From Colletotrichum lupini (Eukaryota; Ascomycota; Sordariomycetes; Glomerellales; Glomerellaceae), in the NCBI RefSeq assembly GCF_023278565.1, contig NC_064675.1:2294001-2358000 (forward strand): a stretch of 64,000 nt of DNA, read 5' to 3'. The notes under the pieces were generated by a model. The model made no database searches and was not told the origin of the DNA. It worked only from the letters and a program-made list of their open reading frames with translations. Each line of letters begins with the position of its first letter. Position 1 is the first letter of the stretch. Of this stretch, positions 24,251 through 36,701 are shown in pieces. The position numbers and the translations under genes were made by a program.

Positions 24251-27200
24251 AACCTAAGTAAATCGAACTAATAAATTCTATAAGTACTAATTAATTATAT
24301 TATAATCCTTTACGAAGTATTAACTACTTAGAGATTTATTTTTAATATAAGTAACTAACTCCTCTATTACGTAAGTAATATATTAAAATATAAACTTATT
24401 ATATTTAACTTAGTACTTATATTTATTAATATTTATTACTAGCTTAGTACCTTAATTAATATTATAAAGAGAGAGCGGAACTGTAATAAATAGTAATAGT
24501 ATTTTTAAAATAGTACTTATAATAAAGAGGTCCCCGCTACTTATTAAACTAACTATATTTATAATAACTTTAGTAAAAAAACCCGATTTAATAAGCGGAA
24601 TTAACGCGGCCGCGGTATTATTAATAAAAAGTATTTTATTTATCATAAAACTAATTATTAGTTAACTAAGTACTTAAAAAAAGAGCAATGTTAAGTATAT
24701 AAGAAATATAAAAATAGTAAAGAAAGAAATAAGAGATTTATACTAAGCTTATATTTATAGTTCTTCGCCTTTTATAAGAGAACCGCCCTTACTAACAATA
24801 ATAATAATAATAATATTATAATTTAATATTTTAATAGCCTCGATTTTAATTATAAAAATAATTACGAGGACGAAGTTTAGATCTTAATAATATATTTAAT
24901 AACTACTATTAGTAATAAAACCTTTATAAATATCCTCGCTACCTAGGTAATAGAATATAGCCTTATTAATACTATTTTTATTAACGAGTTAACTAAGTTT
25001 ATAAAATTAATAACCTCCTTCTTATTAAATAAGAAGTACTCGTTAAGGAACTTTTAAAGTATTATATTTAATACTAATACTACGGAATTCTTAATTATAA
25101 ACTATTTTTAATTTCTTATATTATAATAATAACGACTTAAAATTACTCTTAATACTTCTAAAGCTAGCGAAGTAAGTATTTAATTTAATAATAATAAACC
25201 CGTAAAGTTATTAAAATCTACGGTTATTAATACCCTATTTAATAATATTACTTTTTACGTCTTATTAACTAATACTCCTTTTTTATATTACTTAAAGAAT
25301 ATAAATAAGCTAAGAGTATACTTTAATAATATTAATAACTTATTAATTAAGGGAGATATTATAATACTTATTATTTATAAATAGGGATACTCTTAGCTTT
25401 TACTTTTTAATAATAAGAAAGTTATTATTAACTACTTAACGGAGGGTAAATTGCGCCACTTATATTAGCACTTTAGTTACCCTTTAGTTCTTTATCTCTT
25501 AAAGCTACTTTAGTAATTTAATAATAATATAGAAATCGTAGCTCTCGAAAAGCTTATAAAAACTTATTAATAATATTAACTTAACGCTACTACCCCTAGC
25601 TAATTTAAATTTATTTTATAAAATAATTACGATTTTAATTATAAAATCGTAATTAACGTAATATACTTAATAAATTATAAAGGTACTAACTAACTAGTAC
25701 TTTACGTTATTAATACTACTATTTCTTTTTAAGTAATAAGGTTCTTTATAAATATAATTACGAAGTATACTTAAGAAGCTCTTTAGTTATATTAAATCGA
25801 CGTTTACCTTAGTTTATTAAACTAGATTATTATAAATACTAATAAGAACTTCAGTATTATAAAGTTTAAATCTTTTACTAAATTTATATTTATTAAGGTT
25901 AAAGAAGTACCTATCGAAGTTTATAATAATATTAATAAGGCTAAGAAATACTACGTAGTACTTAAAAAGGTATACGATATTATTTAAAATAAGTACTTAT
26001 TAATAAGCGCAAAGGCTATATTTTAAGCCGTAATTAAAGTAATTAATAATATAATTAGCCTGAATAGCCTCGTTCTTATACTCTTCGTTTTTAAAGCTTT
26101 TTTACGTACTTTTAATAAATCTTTATTATTATTAAATATTACTTAACGTATAGAAGTAGTTAGAAAAGTAATAAGGGAAGTCCGTAAACTTTATATTAAT
26201 AAGTAAGTAAGCGAGGTACTAGCTATTTAAAATAGACTAAATATCTCTTATACTATTAATTTACTATTATAATTAGATATTAAAGTCTAGTAAGAAAGTA
26301 AGGGATAAAAAGGCCTATTTAAACTCGTTTTAATAAATAGTACTATTTACGTAATAGAATTACTTTACGGCTTAATAAGCTTTTAGGTTATTATAATTAA
26401 ACCCTAGTACTTAAAAAAGGTTAACCCCGAGCCGCTAGTTATAATAATAAAGTACGTTAACTACTTACTAATCCCCGTAATTAACTAGTTAATTAATAAT
26501 AGTATTATTATAAACGAAGTTTTTAATAAGATCGTTATTATAATTAATAATAACCCTTTATTACGGAGTAAGAGGATTAAAAAAATATTAATATAATATA
26601 ATTATAATAATATTTTTATAACTACGACCTCTTTTATATTTAAAGAGGAAATAAATCTTAAGCTAGTTACTAAGCTTTATAATAAGGGTATTATTATTAT
26701 TTTAAGAGTACTTTTTATAAAATCTATTAATAAAGAGCTTTTAGGATTAATAAAAAGAAGGGTAATTAAATTTATTTAACTTAGCCCTAAATATAAGGAT
26801 ATAAAAATATTTAAGTCTCGATTTGTTAATAAGATTAAGAACTTAGGACTTAACCTTATTAAAAAGTCTTATTTAGTTATATAAGGGTATAATAATAAGA
26901 GGAAAAAGGAAATCCTTATATAATTATTAATAATTTAAAGAACTAATTAATAACTAATCCTTACCCTAGCCCCGACTTTAATTTAAAAAAGCTATATTAT
27001 TTAGTTATAAGATATTATTTAAATATATATATAATCGAGCTAACCTCTTTATTATAAGGTTTTTATTTAATTATTAACTCGGATTTATTATTTATACCCT
27101 AAGGGTACTATTTTATATATTATATAACTACTATATAGTCTTATAAAATCTAATACTTATTAATAAATAATATATAATAAGTATTATTTAAAAATGCTCT

Positions 27201-28621
27201 AAATAATAATATTTACGTTTAATTTATACTTATTAATTTTAATAAAAAAAGCGGATTATTCGGTATTATTAATATATAAACCGATAATATTATTAAACTA
27301 TTAAATAAGACTTTTAATTAAAAAGAAACCGAGCTTAAGCGCGCTAAGTTACTAACTAAACTAAAATAATAACTATTAGCTAACGAGCTACTTATTTTTA
27401 ATAATAAGATTATCTTATTAAAAAGTATTAATATAATACTTAAATAGAAAAACTAAGGAAAGAAGCTTAAGTAAATTAACCCCTTAATATTAAATACTAA
27501 ATAATAATTTATTAAATAGCAAGCTCGAAGTATTTATATTATATTAATTTACTAATTAAAAATAGCTTTTAATACGTTGTTTATTACTTAATACTAAGTA
27601 GATCTATTATTTATTAACTACGCTATACTAAACTATTATATTAAATAATAAATAAATTACTTAAACTAAGGGCTTATATTCGTATTATTAAATCTAATTA
27701 TAACTAAATTCTTTATATTTATAAATAAATTATTTATAAATAACGCTAATTATACTTTATTATTAAGTTATATTATTATTTTTATAAATAAAAAATAAAA
27801 TAACGAGAGCTTTATAATTAATAATAATATTATTTATTATAGTTTTATAAAGAGTAAAAGGATTACCCGGAGCGTATTAATATTAGAAATTTATAGAATA
27901 GTTATAAGTATTAACGTTACTTATATTATTTTAATTACCCTAGACCTTATTATTAAATAACTTAACGTTTTAAAAATCCTTATTATAGTTTATATAAATT
28001 TATATTTATTATATAAATACCTCGTTAAGCTAGGTATTATAAAAGAAAAGCGCCTTATAATAAATATTATAATACTTAAGTAATTATATAAACGCTATAA
28101 GCTTTATAAGATTTATTAAATTAATAATAATAATAACTTAGCTAATGGGTTTATAAAAAGTATACTAAATAAGTCCTTTAAACGATTTGTTAATAAAAGA
28201 ATTATTATAGTTGAAATAAAAGGATAGATAATACGTAGTTAAAATAGTAATATATTATAAGTAATAAGTTATTTAGTAAACGTATATACTTCTTAAGCTT
28301 CGGTTTAATAAAAAAAACGTACGTATTTAGGGCGTAATTAGATTAATAAAAAACTCTTTTTTAATTATATTAAATTTAATAACTTCTAAAGAGTTTAAAT
28401 ATATAAATTATATATATTAAAGGATTAAGAAGTAATTAAAAAGAGGGAATATTAAAATTTTTATATAAATAATTATAATAAAAGCTATATTAAAATTTTA
28501 ATATATAGTTTTAAGTATTTTTAAATAGGGAATTAACTATAAATTTTATTATTAGTTCTTATTAGCGGGGGACCTAGCCCCTATTTTAGCTTTTTTTATT
28601 ATAAAAGTAAAAGACTATTAA
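24251..28621 (+). other. Outer copia internal region, 3' part (pol remnant)
   Basis: Continuation of the copia element after the nested insertion. The reverse transcriptase remnant at about 26,800-27,500 is the recognisable part. Integrase is expected before it and RNase H after it, by copia gene order. No open frame of useful length remains. Confidence 0.65.
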
Positions 28622-28846
28622 TATTAAATTATAAAATAAAAAAGGGCCTTATTAAATAGTTAAGGTAAGGGTAATAGGTAGGTAGTCTAGGCCCGTGTAG
28701 ACGGACCCTTTTACCTACCTATACTTATTAAGGGACCGCGGGCTCTGCCCACGATCTTCCCCTCCTATATATACATAATAGACCTATACTAACCTATTGA
28801 CCTAGTCGTAACCGAAAGGTCTGACCTGCCTACGTGTATACTAACA
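28622..28846 (+). repeat. Right LTR of the outer copia element
   Basis: Starts TATTAAATT (RIPed TG) and ends CTAACA. The final ~150 bases keep CA/TG sites while the internal edge is RIPed, mirroring the left LTR. Confidence 0.93.
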
Positions 28847-28851
28847 ATTTC
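28847..28851. repeat. Target-site duplication ATTTC, right copy
   Basis: Second copy of 13834-13838. It is part of the LysM exon interrupted by the insertion. Confidence 0.93.
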
Positions 28852-29512
28852 CATCGGCCCAAGAACGCAATCGTCGCATTCGCGCGGGGAATCATCTGTT
28901 TGATTTCTCCATTCGCCCAGAATGTAGTCGCAAGGGTTTCCTGTGTCTCTGAGTCCCCTCAACGTCAACCTTGCGCCTCCAATAGCCCGTACCTAATGAT
29001 GGCGTACCTGTTCTTGTAGCATGAAATGTCGTAGACGTAAATGTAACGGTCTACAATATACGTCGCTGAATCTTTTGTTAGACAAACTGGCAATGAAGAG
29101 GTGATCTCGTAGTATCATACCAGGATATATCATTAAACCATGATCGAAGACATCGATCTTTGGGTTACAATCACTCTGAATCTTAGCCCGCAACTCTGCT
29201 AATGACTTTTTACAACCGTCATTGCAAATTGCGTCGATTCCATCGGCGTCGAGAACGTCAACTCTTGTAGATCTGCAACCAAGGCGTAAATATTGACATT
29301 GTAAATCGTGGGCAAGGCCGGTGAACAGTAGCTTACTCTGATCGGACGTGACTACCTAACTGACTAGAGCACTCCAAAGTGGTGTTCAGTGCTTCGAAAC
29401 ACTTCTCACTCAAACCAAAGTGCTCGTACGAAGTGGTTCGAAGTGGAAATTGCTGGGCGAGGACGACAGGCAATAAGACTAGGCCGCGAAGAACAGCGGC
29501 TGTTTTGGACAT
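28847..29512 (-). pseudogene. LysM-domain protein gene, 5' half (split by copia insertion)
   Basis: N-terminal part of the LysM protein whose C-terminal half is at 12964-13838. The ATG at 29512-29510 opens a signal peptide (MSKTAAVLRGLVLLPVVLAQ), followed by a CFEALNTTLEC segment typical of the N-terminus of multi-LysM fungal proteins. Minus-strand exons are 29512-29337, 29272-29121, 29065-29008 and 28948-28847, with introns of 64, 55 and 59 nt (donors GTAAGC, GTATGA, GTACGC; acceptors TGCAG, TTCAG, CTCAG). They encode IVDRYIYVYDISCYKN and a later CDDCVLGPMEI segment characteristic of this family. The last exon stops at the LTR. Any transcript from here would read antisense into the element and lack both LysM modules. 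Upstream, at 31696, the GH71 fusion gene is divergent. Confidence 0.88.
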
Positions 29513-31695
29513 GGCTAATTGAGCCTGTGGATGATAGCCCCGAAGAAACGGAGAACTTGGGAGAGATCCCAAAACCTGAAGAGAAGATTGGGAAGGAAGT
29601 TCTCCGTGAACGATAGCATGTTGGCGCAAGACATTGTGGGTGCGATGAAAATTTCAAGGGGGCAGGTACACTAGATGCTGCAGCTCAGTCACAAGTGTAT
29701 TTCAGATACTGATCACATTCCTCATCAAATTTCCCGAGTTACATATCCGCAGCAGCCAAGCTTCTGAAAATAACATGAATCAAGGGTTTCCTTTTGTTCC
29801 TCCTACCAGAGTTCTCACGGCCTCCGTGATAACGCTAGTACCCAACGAGCTGCTGTGCCGCTCGTGTTCAGGTCGGGAACCCCATAGCAATTTACCAACA
29901 GAACCGCAAGTGAGGGTGGAGACACCTATCTTGTCACGAGTCAGGGCTCGAGCGCTTAGAGATATCACGGAACATGCTGCCCGCAGGCCTGCAATCCCGC
30001 CCGCATATCTGGATCGCTTCAGCCTTAATAACCTAGGTAGTAGTATATCACTTGGCTTCGCGATTAACGTCACCAGTCGCACAAGCTTGTGGCTCAAATT
30101 TGCTAGGTTCAGTTCTGATAGTGCCGTGGCCTATGAGTGCTCTAACCCATGTCATCCCAATCGAAAGCTGGAGCCTTGACCCGAGCAGTCATAGCGAGCC
30201 CAGTGAAATTGTCTATTTGATCTCTCGAAAACAGACAATCCTATACATCGAACAGTCTTGGTTATACACGTACCTCGGCTGCCCGAGACTCGCCGCTAAT
30301 TGCACGGCAAGTGGCCTGAGATTTTCAGGACAGATGAGCTTTTCCTTTTTTCATGATTCGCTGGAGTCACCTAGCGGCAAAATACTTCAAGGGATTTTTT
30401 TGCTAGTTCAAGTGGACGTTCTGTTGGTTCAAGGTTACATCCAGGCTCTGCGTGTTGGTTGTGTCTGCAAGGGATCTACCTACTTTACTGGGTATGGCAC
30501 CGGATGAAAGGCACGGATTCGGAAACGCTCGTGAACGGCCCGCACACCCCTGCCACATTGCGAGACGGTTGGTAGCATAATCTGCTGGATTGGTCATAAT
30601 AATAACCCTGGGAGAGGTATTCGCCATAAAGCGATATCGAGAGGGATGAGAAGAATCTTCTTTGCATATGAAAATTCTGACAATGAGAGGAGATTATGCC
30701 TACATATAGACACTAGAAGAAAGAGAAGCTCTCCTACCTTGTTGTTAGATCATAGACCTATATGGACACATAATTTTACACTTCCTTGTCTCAGCCAAAA
30801 CTACCAATCTGACATAGTCCTTCTGCCTCAGTCCTGGTACCGTCTTAAAACAACACTGTCTACAGCGATATGATCTGCTCTAGTCCACTCGTCAAGGGTC
30901 ACTGGATTGTCTGGAGCGACCGACCCGTTTAGCGTTACATCCGGTCCATAATCTTATTGACAAATGCGACCCGCATAGAGAGCTCGCTTCACCTGAGGAT
31001 GGGCCTGACTGCATAATGGAATCGTTCTTCATCGCGCAACATCCATGTCCTCATCACCAACAAGGCCGCAGTTGCGCATCTAGCCGCCATGAATCCATGA
31101 CTTTTTGGTCACATCAAGCTCTCCGAGAGGACCGACACATCTTGGCAACATTCAGTGTGGATGCTCGCTTGGTCGGAAAGCGAATCCTTCGAGACTTCAT
31201 GCTAATTACATCCATATCCGCCAAAGACGAGAATGGCCTGTTGTAAAGTCCCTGCCACGAAATGGAGATTATAGATTGACCCTAGCCCCCAACCTCCACC
31301 ATGCATGTGAAATGGATCATTCTATGCTGGCATTTCTCTGGCTAGCAGCAATTCTCGAGGGCAGCAGTCTTCGATACCGACTGAGGCGGATTCTCGGTTT
31401 GCGTACCCGGTATGATCAGGCTCTAGTCACTAGCAATGTCTTGCTGGTCGTTGGTAATGTGCAGTGACAAGGGTCTGGGTCCGCCTGGCTGAAAGAGAGT
31501 GCAACGCCGGTCACAGAGACCAGAAAGCGAGAGGCGTGTGATCATAAATGCTAGTGTAAAGAAAATGGCTAATATGAGTCTCTTGACACGCTGCTTGAAC
31601 GTGGTCTCGGGTTCGTCACAACTCGTAGCTCTTGCAAGTTGAGCCTCTGGTACCTTATTCTTCCACGGTCTTCTGCGTTCCCGAAGCATCACGCC
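29513..31695. other. 2.2-kb divergent intergenic region
   Basis: Lies between the LysM 5' end (minus) and the GH71 fusion gene (plus), so it would have served as a bidirectional promoter. Open frames on both strands are short, overlap each other and show no family motif. I support no gene here. Confidence 0.5.
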
Positions 31696-34600
31696 ATGAG
31701 GCTGCTCGCCTTTTTTCTCGTAGCCTTATCATGGGTAAATTTTGTATTGTCACGGGCCGTTTTTGCTCACTTCATGGTAAGCCAACCTCATTATAAGTTT
31801 CCAAGCTTGATGTAATTCTTGTACGCTAAAGCAAGTATCACGCAGGTCGGCAACACGGAGCACTATTCAGCAGCTGACTGGATCGACGATATCAAACTGG
31901 CCCAAGAAGCCCACATCGATGCGTTCGCTCTTAATATGGCAAAGGGAGAACCAATGAATGCCAAAGCTATTGCAGACGCTTTCTCAAATGCCGAGGCTCT
32001 TGGCTTCAAACTCTTCTTTTCTTTCGACTATGCTGGCCGCGGACCCTTTTCCAAGGAGGAAGTGATAACCTGGATAAATAAGTATGCATCGAGTAGTGCG
32101 TACTTCCGATACCAGGGCAAACCTTTCGTATCGACCTTTGAAGGGCCTGATCAAGCTGAAGACTGGGTCGATATCAAAGCAACGACTGGCTGCTTCTTTA
32201 TACCAGACTGGTCATCTCTGGGTGCTGATCCCGCAGTTGCAAAGGCTAGTGGTGTTGCTGACGGGCTTTTCAGTTGGGCTGGCTGGCCGTGGGGAGATCA
32301 TGACATGGAAACGTACGTCGATGCGTCTTATAGACGGGCTCTCAAGGGTAAACCATACATGATGCCAGTCTCTCCATGGTTCTATACCAATCTTCCTGGA
32401 TTCGGTAAGAACTGGCTGTGGCGTGGCGACCACCTTTGGTTTGACCGCTGGATCCAGGTTAACGTTCTTATGCCCGAGTTCGTCCAGATCATTTCATGGA
32501 ACGACTATGGCGAAAGCCACCACATTGGCCCAATCCGGGACCACGCCCTCGTGGCATTTGACACCGGCAAGGCACCTTATATGTACTCCCTCGATCACCA
32601 TGGCTGGCGGGTTTTCTTGCCATTTGCCATCGATCGGTACAAAAATAGCAAAGCTACCATCACGTACGAGGGGGTTTCATTTTGGTACCGTCCCACTCCC
32701 AAGGGGGCCTGCAGCACAGGTGGCACCACGGGCAACACCGTTTCGCAGGTCCAAATGGAATTCCAGTCGTACGACATCATTGAGGATTCCGTGTTTTTCA
32801 CCATTCTCTCGACTGAGGCGGTCACTATCACGGTCACCATTGGAGGCGTGGCGTCCAAAGGCGTTCTGAGAGACCTACCCGACGGCGGTGCTGGCCTCTA
32901 CCACGGAAGTGCCCCTTTTGACGGCCGTACAGGCGACGTCAGAATCAGTGTATGGAGGAAAGATGTTCTCATTGCGGACGAAACCGGACCTGCCATAAAA
33001 AACGATTGCCACAACGGTATGACCGGCTTCGACGCTTGGGCTGGAGGAAGTTTGAGTTCCAAAGCCTCGAGGCCAATCAACACGCCGTCTCTAGAAGACG
33101 AAGTGTGCATCAGAGGCGTGGGTGCTAACGACTTTGATGTCCTTTGTCGCACAACCTGTTTCTGGGGCTACTGCCCAGAGAGTGCTTGTGTTTGTAAAGC
33201 GACGGGTGCCCAGATCAAGCTGCCTTCACAGACAGCCGGGGAAGTTTTCCCCGCGGAGGGCTTGAACTCGAACTACATTGGACTTTGCAACTATGCATGT
33301 CTCTACGGGGCCTGCCCCGCGACGTACTGCGGCAAGACGGAGTATCCCTTGATAGAGCCGACAGTTTCTCCTTTCAACCCACCAGCATGCACCTCGGGGA
33401 CGGGAGATGGGGAATGGGCAGCGATTTGCAACTTTGCGTGCTACAATGGCTTCTGCCCTATCCATAGGTGCAAGTGTACAAGTCAAGGCCCTCTCAATTT
33501 CCTGAATCCCACCCAAACGACCAAGGCCATCAGTCGAATTGGCAACGACCATGGTCTCTGCGCTTTCGCTTGCGCTAGAGGCTACTGTCCCAAGAGCGTC
33601 TGCGATGCCAGCGGGGGCGACCAGCAAGGGCAGACCGACCCTCCTGTACACCAGGTTGAGATGCCTCACCTTGACAGCGATTGTTACATGTTCCCTGACT
33701 GTGTCGATCTTGACAATACACAAGCCTCCAGCTGCCGAGACGGCTACAAGAGCATGTCTTTTGATAGAGGGACTTGCTCCGGTAATTCTGTGAGTTTTCT
33801 CTGGGCAAATTACGACTTTCGGAGCAGCGTTTAAAATTTCTAACGAGGTTTAATAGGGTCGCCCCATTTGCTGCAAGAACAGTGCTCTTCCCATGCAGTG
33901 CACTTGGAGAGGCAGCGGAGGAGACTGCAACGGACAGTGTCACAAGGGAGAGGTCACGCTATTCGAATCATCAACAGGAGGCGAGCCTGGAGAGAGCGGT
34001 GACGGCAAGTGCAGTCGTGGGCACAAGGTTTTCTGCTGTGAGCTCAAGACCTTCAAGGTAATGACCAGTCAGTGTCGCTGGACCGAATGGTGAGTCTCGA
34101 CAAGGGGAGTAGTGGGTGTGTTGTTTCCTTCGCATGCTAATCTCTTCTGTCTCAGCTCTGAGAAATGCACCGAAGAAGAACAACAAGTCGCTCAAGCGGA
34201 GGATCTTGAGGGGAAATGCGGCCTTGGTACCTTAACCAATCGCTACTGCTGCAAAAACAACCCAGCTCCATTTTCAAATTGCCATTGGGTTGGACAAGGC
34301 GACTGTGCTGACAACACTTGCAATAACAAGGAGGTCACTTTACTCTTGGATCAAGGGGGTGGAAATGGAGTCCTCTGCAGCTGTGGGTTACAAACAAGTT
34401 TCTGCTTCGTTGCCAAGCTAATACATTTGTGAAATCTAGGGTGGCGTAAGAAGTCTCTTTGCTGTACACCTGAACAGGCTGTCTTTGGAAACGGAGTTTG
34501 CCCTGTTTCACATTGTACCCTTCAAGAAGGCATCTGTGCCCCAGATGAATTCGGTTCGCTGGACATATCTGATGAAGAAGACTGTGATGATCACGACGAA

Positions 34601-35811
34601 CTTCGTCGAGATGTGCAGGGTTTTTCGCCTTTCAGCTCGCTGAACCCATTGATCATGGACGAGAAGTCTCTTCTCGAGAAAAGAGGCGAAAGGAAAAGGT
34701 TTGAACTAGCGTTATACGATCTTGCTCAGGCCTTGATAGTGATGATTGTCTACGCGAGAGAATATCCTGGGTCAGGCAAACTCCACGAAGATAAGCCGAG
34801 AAACCCTCTTCCGTCAGACAATGTCTTCGAGTGAGTACGAAACCCTGATACGTGATGATTAGGCCTCTGACGCCGTGCAGGCAGGTTCCAGGTTGTGGAA
34901 GTGTCGATATCATGGTTTACAACCGCAAAACACTTACTCCGACCCAGATCTCGGCGAGACTCGACACAGAACATAATCCAGATGTGAGTTGTTGTTGTCT
35001 TTGTGAATGCAATCTCTGCTGACAAGTGAGCCGTAGGCACAATGGATCAGAGACTTCTTGCAGATGGTGACGAATGGCATACGCCCAGATGGTGCAACCA
35101 GCCTCAGCGGACGCATAGATGCTCGTATTTTGAGTAGGTTCTGGAACGCCAAATTTCCGAAGGGCACTTTTCCGGCGTCGGGAGCTAGTCGCTGTATCCG
35201 CACACCAAATGACTATCTGATGGATCAGTTTGGCTCCAAGGGAAACAGAGAAACTTTACTGCTCTGTGAGCGCAAGTTGAATATTGCAAAGGGGTCCATT
35301 TTCAATGGAGCAGATCCCACAGCAATCGGGAAAATGGATGCCATACGTGCGCGAGCAGTGACGGGAAACACCACCTCGGAGGAGGAACTTTTCAATAATA
35401 TTGCCCAGGTGAGTAACATCGATGATCTCCACTAGCACGAAAGTCCAGGTTCTAATGTGAACTCGGTGCGAAAAGGGTATTGCGGTGTGGAACTATATGC
35501 ACCATCCCTTGGGCCTCCCAGTCGTCCAGAAGAACCGGAGGAACATACGAATCGCAGTCAATTACATAGCCAGTACTGTCCCCCAACTTGCGAATCTGGT
35601 ATTGATCTTGATTGAATTTGATTCACTTTGGTACTCAGAAGCAGCGCGGAGGACCACTTTATGGGTTACTGATATGCTAGACGCAATCGAGGCTGACCTC
35701 GATGACTTCGCGTTGGCGGGGTTCTCGCCGCCGAATGAGGCCTCGATGCGAGCTAGGGTGGCACGACTCAGGGCTCGGATTTCAGACATCAGAACACTGC
35801 CGGATCCATGA
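31696..35811 (+). CDS. GH71 alpha-1,3-glucanase-like protein fused to killer-toxin-like chitinase C-terminal region
   Basis: Eight exons: 31696-31776, 31846-33789, 33857-34089, 34156-34382, 34440-34830, 34881-34983, 35037-35408 and 35476-35811. All introns are GT-AG and in phase, giving about 1,228 residues. The signal peptide starts MRLLAFFLVALSW. Residues about 21-430 are GH71 (AHFMVGNTEHY start, HIDAFALNMAKG, FSFDYAGRGP, ISWNDYGESHHIGP), the family of alpha-1,3-glucanases (mutanases) that cut fungal wall alpha-glucan. Then come four Cys-rich repeats of LC-x2-xC-x2-G-x-CP-x3-C type (about 444-614). The rest has the Cys-rich ICCKN, CHWVGQGDCADNTC and WWRKKSLCCTP blocks plus a long tail, as seen downstream of GH18 in killer-toxin-like subgroup C chitinases. 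No GH18 domain is present. The gene is divergent from the broken LysM gene. Secreted and probably wall-active or antagonistic to other fungi (inference). Confidence 0.87.
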
Positions 35812-35957
35812 ACAATACTTGGTTCAATGTGCGCCGGTGGGTTTCAAGAATTTTGAAGTAGAAGGGTGCGGCAAGATGGCAAAATAATCCCTCTCGAATA
35901 TGTAACATTGCTACCATTTTGTATCTCGATTCCCTTGGAATTCTAGGGCAGTATTCA

Positions 35958-36701
35958 TCAAGACATTGTATTTACCGCATCGGGCCCTATCGCCGGCGGC
36001 CGCGTGTAAGATCCGTAGTCAACAAGCCCATTTCCATGAAGGGTCTCGTACAAAGCAGTGGCGTAATATGCATTATGGTACTCGAAGCCGACGTATCTCT
36101 TCGAACTGCCATCAAGCTCAGGATATCCGTCTTCATTCTGAGGCTCGTAGCTCTGCACGGTGTCTGGCGTCCAGGAACCATCAACAACAGTGACAACCAT
36201 CGGGGGAAGTAACGGTCGGAAGTAAGGATGGCCATTGTCTGCGTTTTGGAATTGAACAACAGTGGCGAGACATTGCTTGTCGACGTATAAAAAGAAGCGG
36301 AAACGGGGTAACTCTGCCCCGGTTTTGCTCCAGAAGAAGCCGTCGCCGGCGGGAACGTTCTGGTTCGAAGTCCATTGATTGAAATGATGCCTAGTGTCCT
36401 GTCTCGAGGCATTCTCAAGGGTGGCCCGATCTTCAATAACATGAAAATCGAGGTACTGTTCTAACAGCTCAGCTCGGCGAGTCTTGACGAGATACCCATG
36501 TGCAAAGTCCTTGAGCTGCGCGAGGTAGCGAACCCACAGATCTTCATCATCGTAGGTACAACGATAAATGACGAATCCCCAAGTGTGATAGTTGAGATCT
36601 CTCATGTTCGCGCAGGTCCTCTCGAATGCGTCACGTTTCCAGGAGGAGAGGTGCCTAGGAAGGTCTGCGATATTGCGCGCGGCAAAATAATCTTCTTCCA
36701 T
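35958..36701 (-). CDS. Uncharacterised 247-residue protein
   Basis: A single-exon frame with a proper ATG at 36701 and coding-like composition. No signal peptide or membrane segment. It is rich in aromatic and acidic residues (HTWGFVIYRCTYDDEDLW, RFRFFLYVDKQCLATVVQF, VVTVVDGSWTP) and looks like a soluble globular protein. I do not recognise a domain. It is convergent with the GH71 fusion gene, whose stop is only 147 bases away, so the two could share function or be a conserved neighbour of the LysM/GH71 locus. That link is inference. Confidence 0.7.
   Translation of the reverse strand: MEEDYFAARNIADLPRHLSSWKRDAFERTCANMRDLNYHTWGFVIYRCTYDDEDLWVRYLAQLKDFAHGYLVKTRRAELLEQYLDFHVIEDRATLENASRQDTRHHFNQWTSNQNVPAGDGFFWSKTGAELPRFRFFLYVDKQCLATVVQFQNADNGHPYFRPLLPPMVVTVVDGSWTPDTVQSYEPQNEDGYPELDGSSKRYVGFEYHNAYYATALYETLHGNGLVDYGSYTRPPAIGPDAVNTMS

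Larger units (their letters stand above)
13839..28846 (+). mobile_element. Ty1/copia LTR retrotransposon, RIP-degraded, with a nested gypsy element
   Basis: Bounded by 226- and 225-nt direct LTRs and an exact 5-bp duplication (ATTTC). Total span is 15,008 bases; subtracting the nested element and one of its duplication copies leaves about 6.9 kb, a normal copia size. The plus strand at about 26,800-27,200 reads as fungal copia reverse transcriptase: KIFKSRFVNKIKN, then LAPTLI, then YPKGTILYII (stops from RIP), with a KADY segment further on. The gag-like part lies in 14,100-16,150. No intact ORF remains, and CA/TG is nearly absent except at the outer LTR edges. It inserted antisense into the LysM gene. 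Confidence 0.9.

Noticed and set aside
29775..31690. Several 75-150-codon open frames between the LysM and GH71 genes, including one on the minus strand with a hydrophobic stretch (31423-31689)
   Set aside because: No family motif, mutually overlapping, poor start context. Kept as a promoter region.
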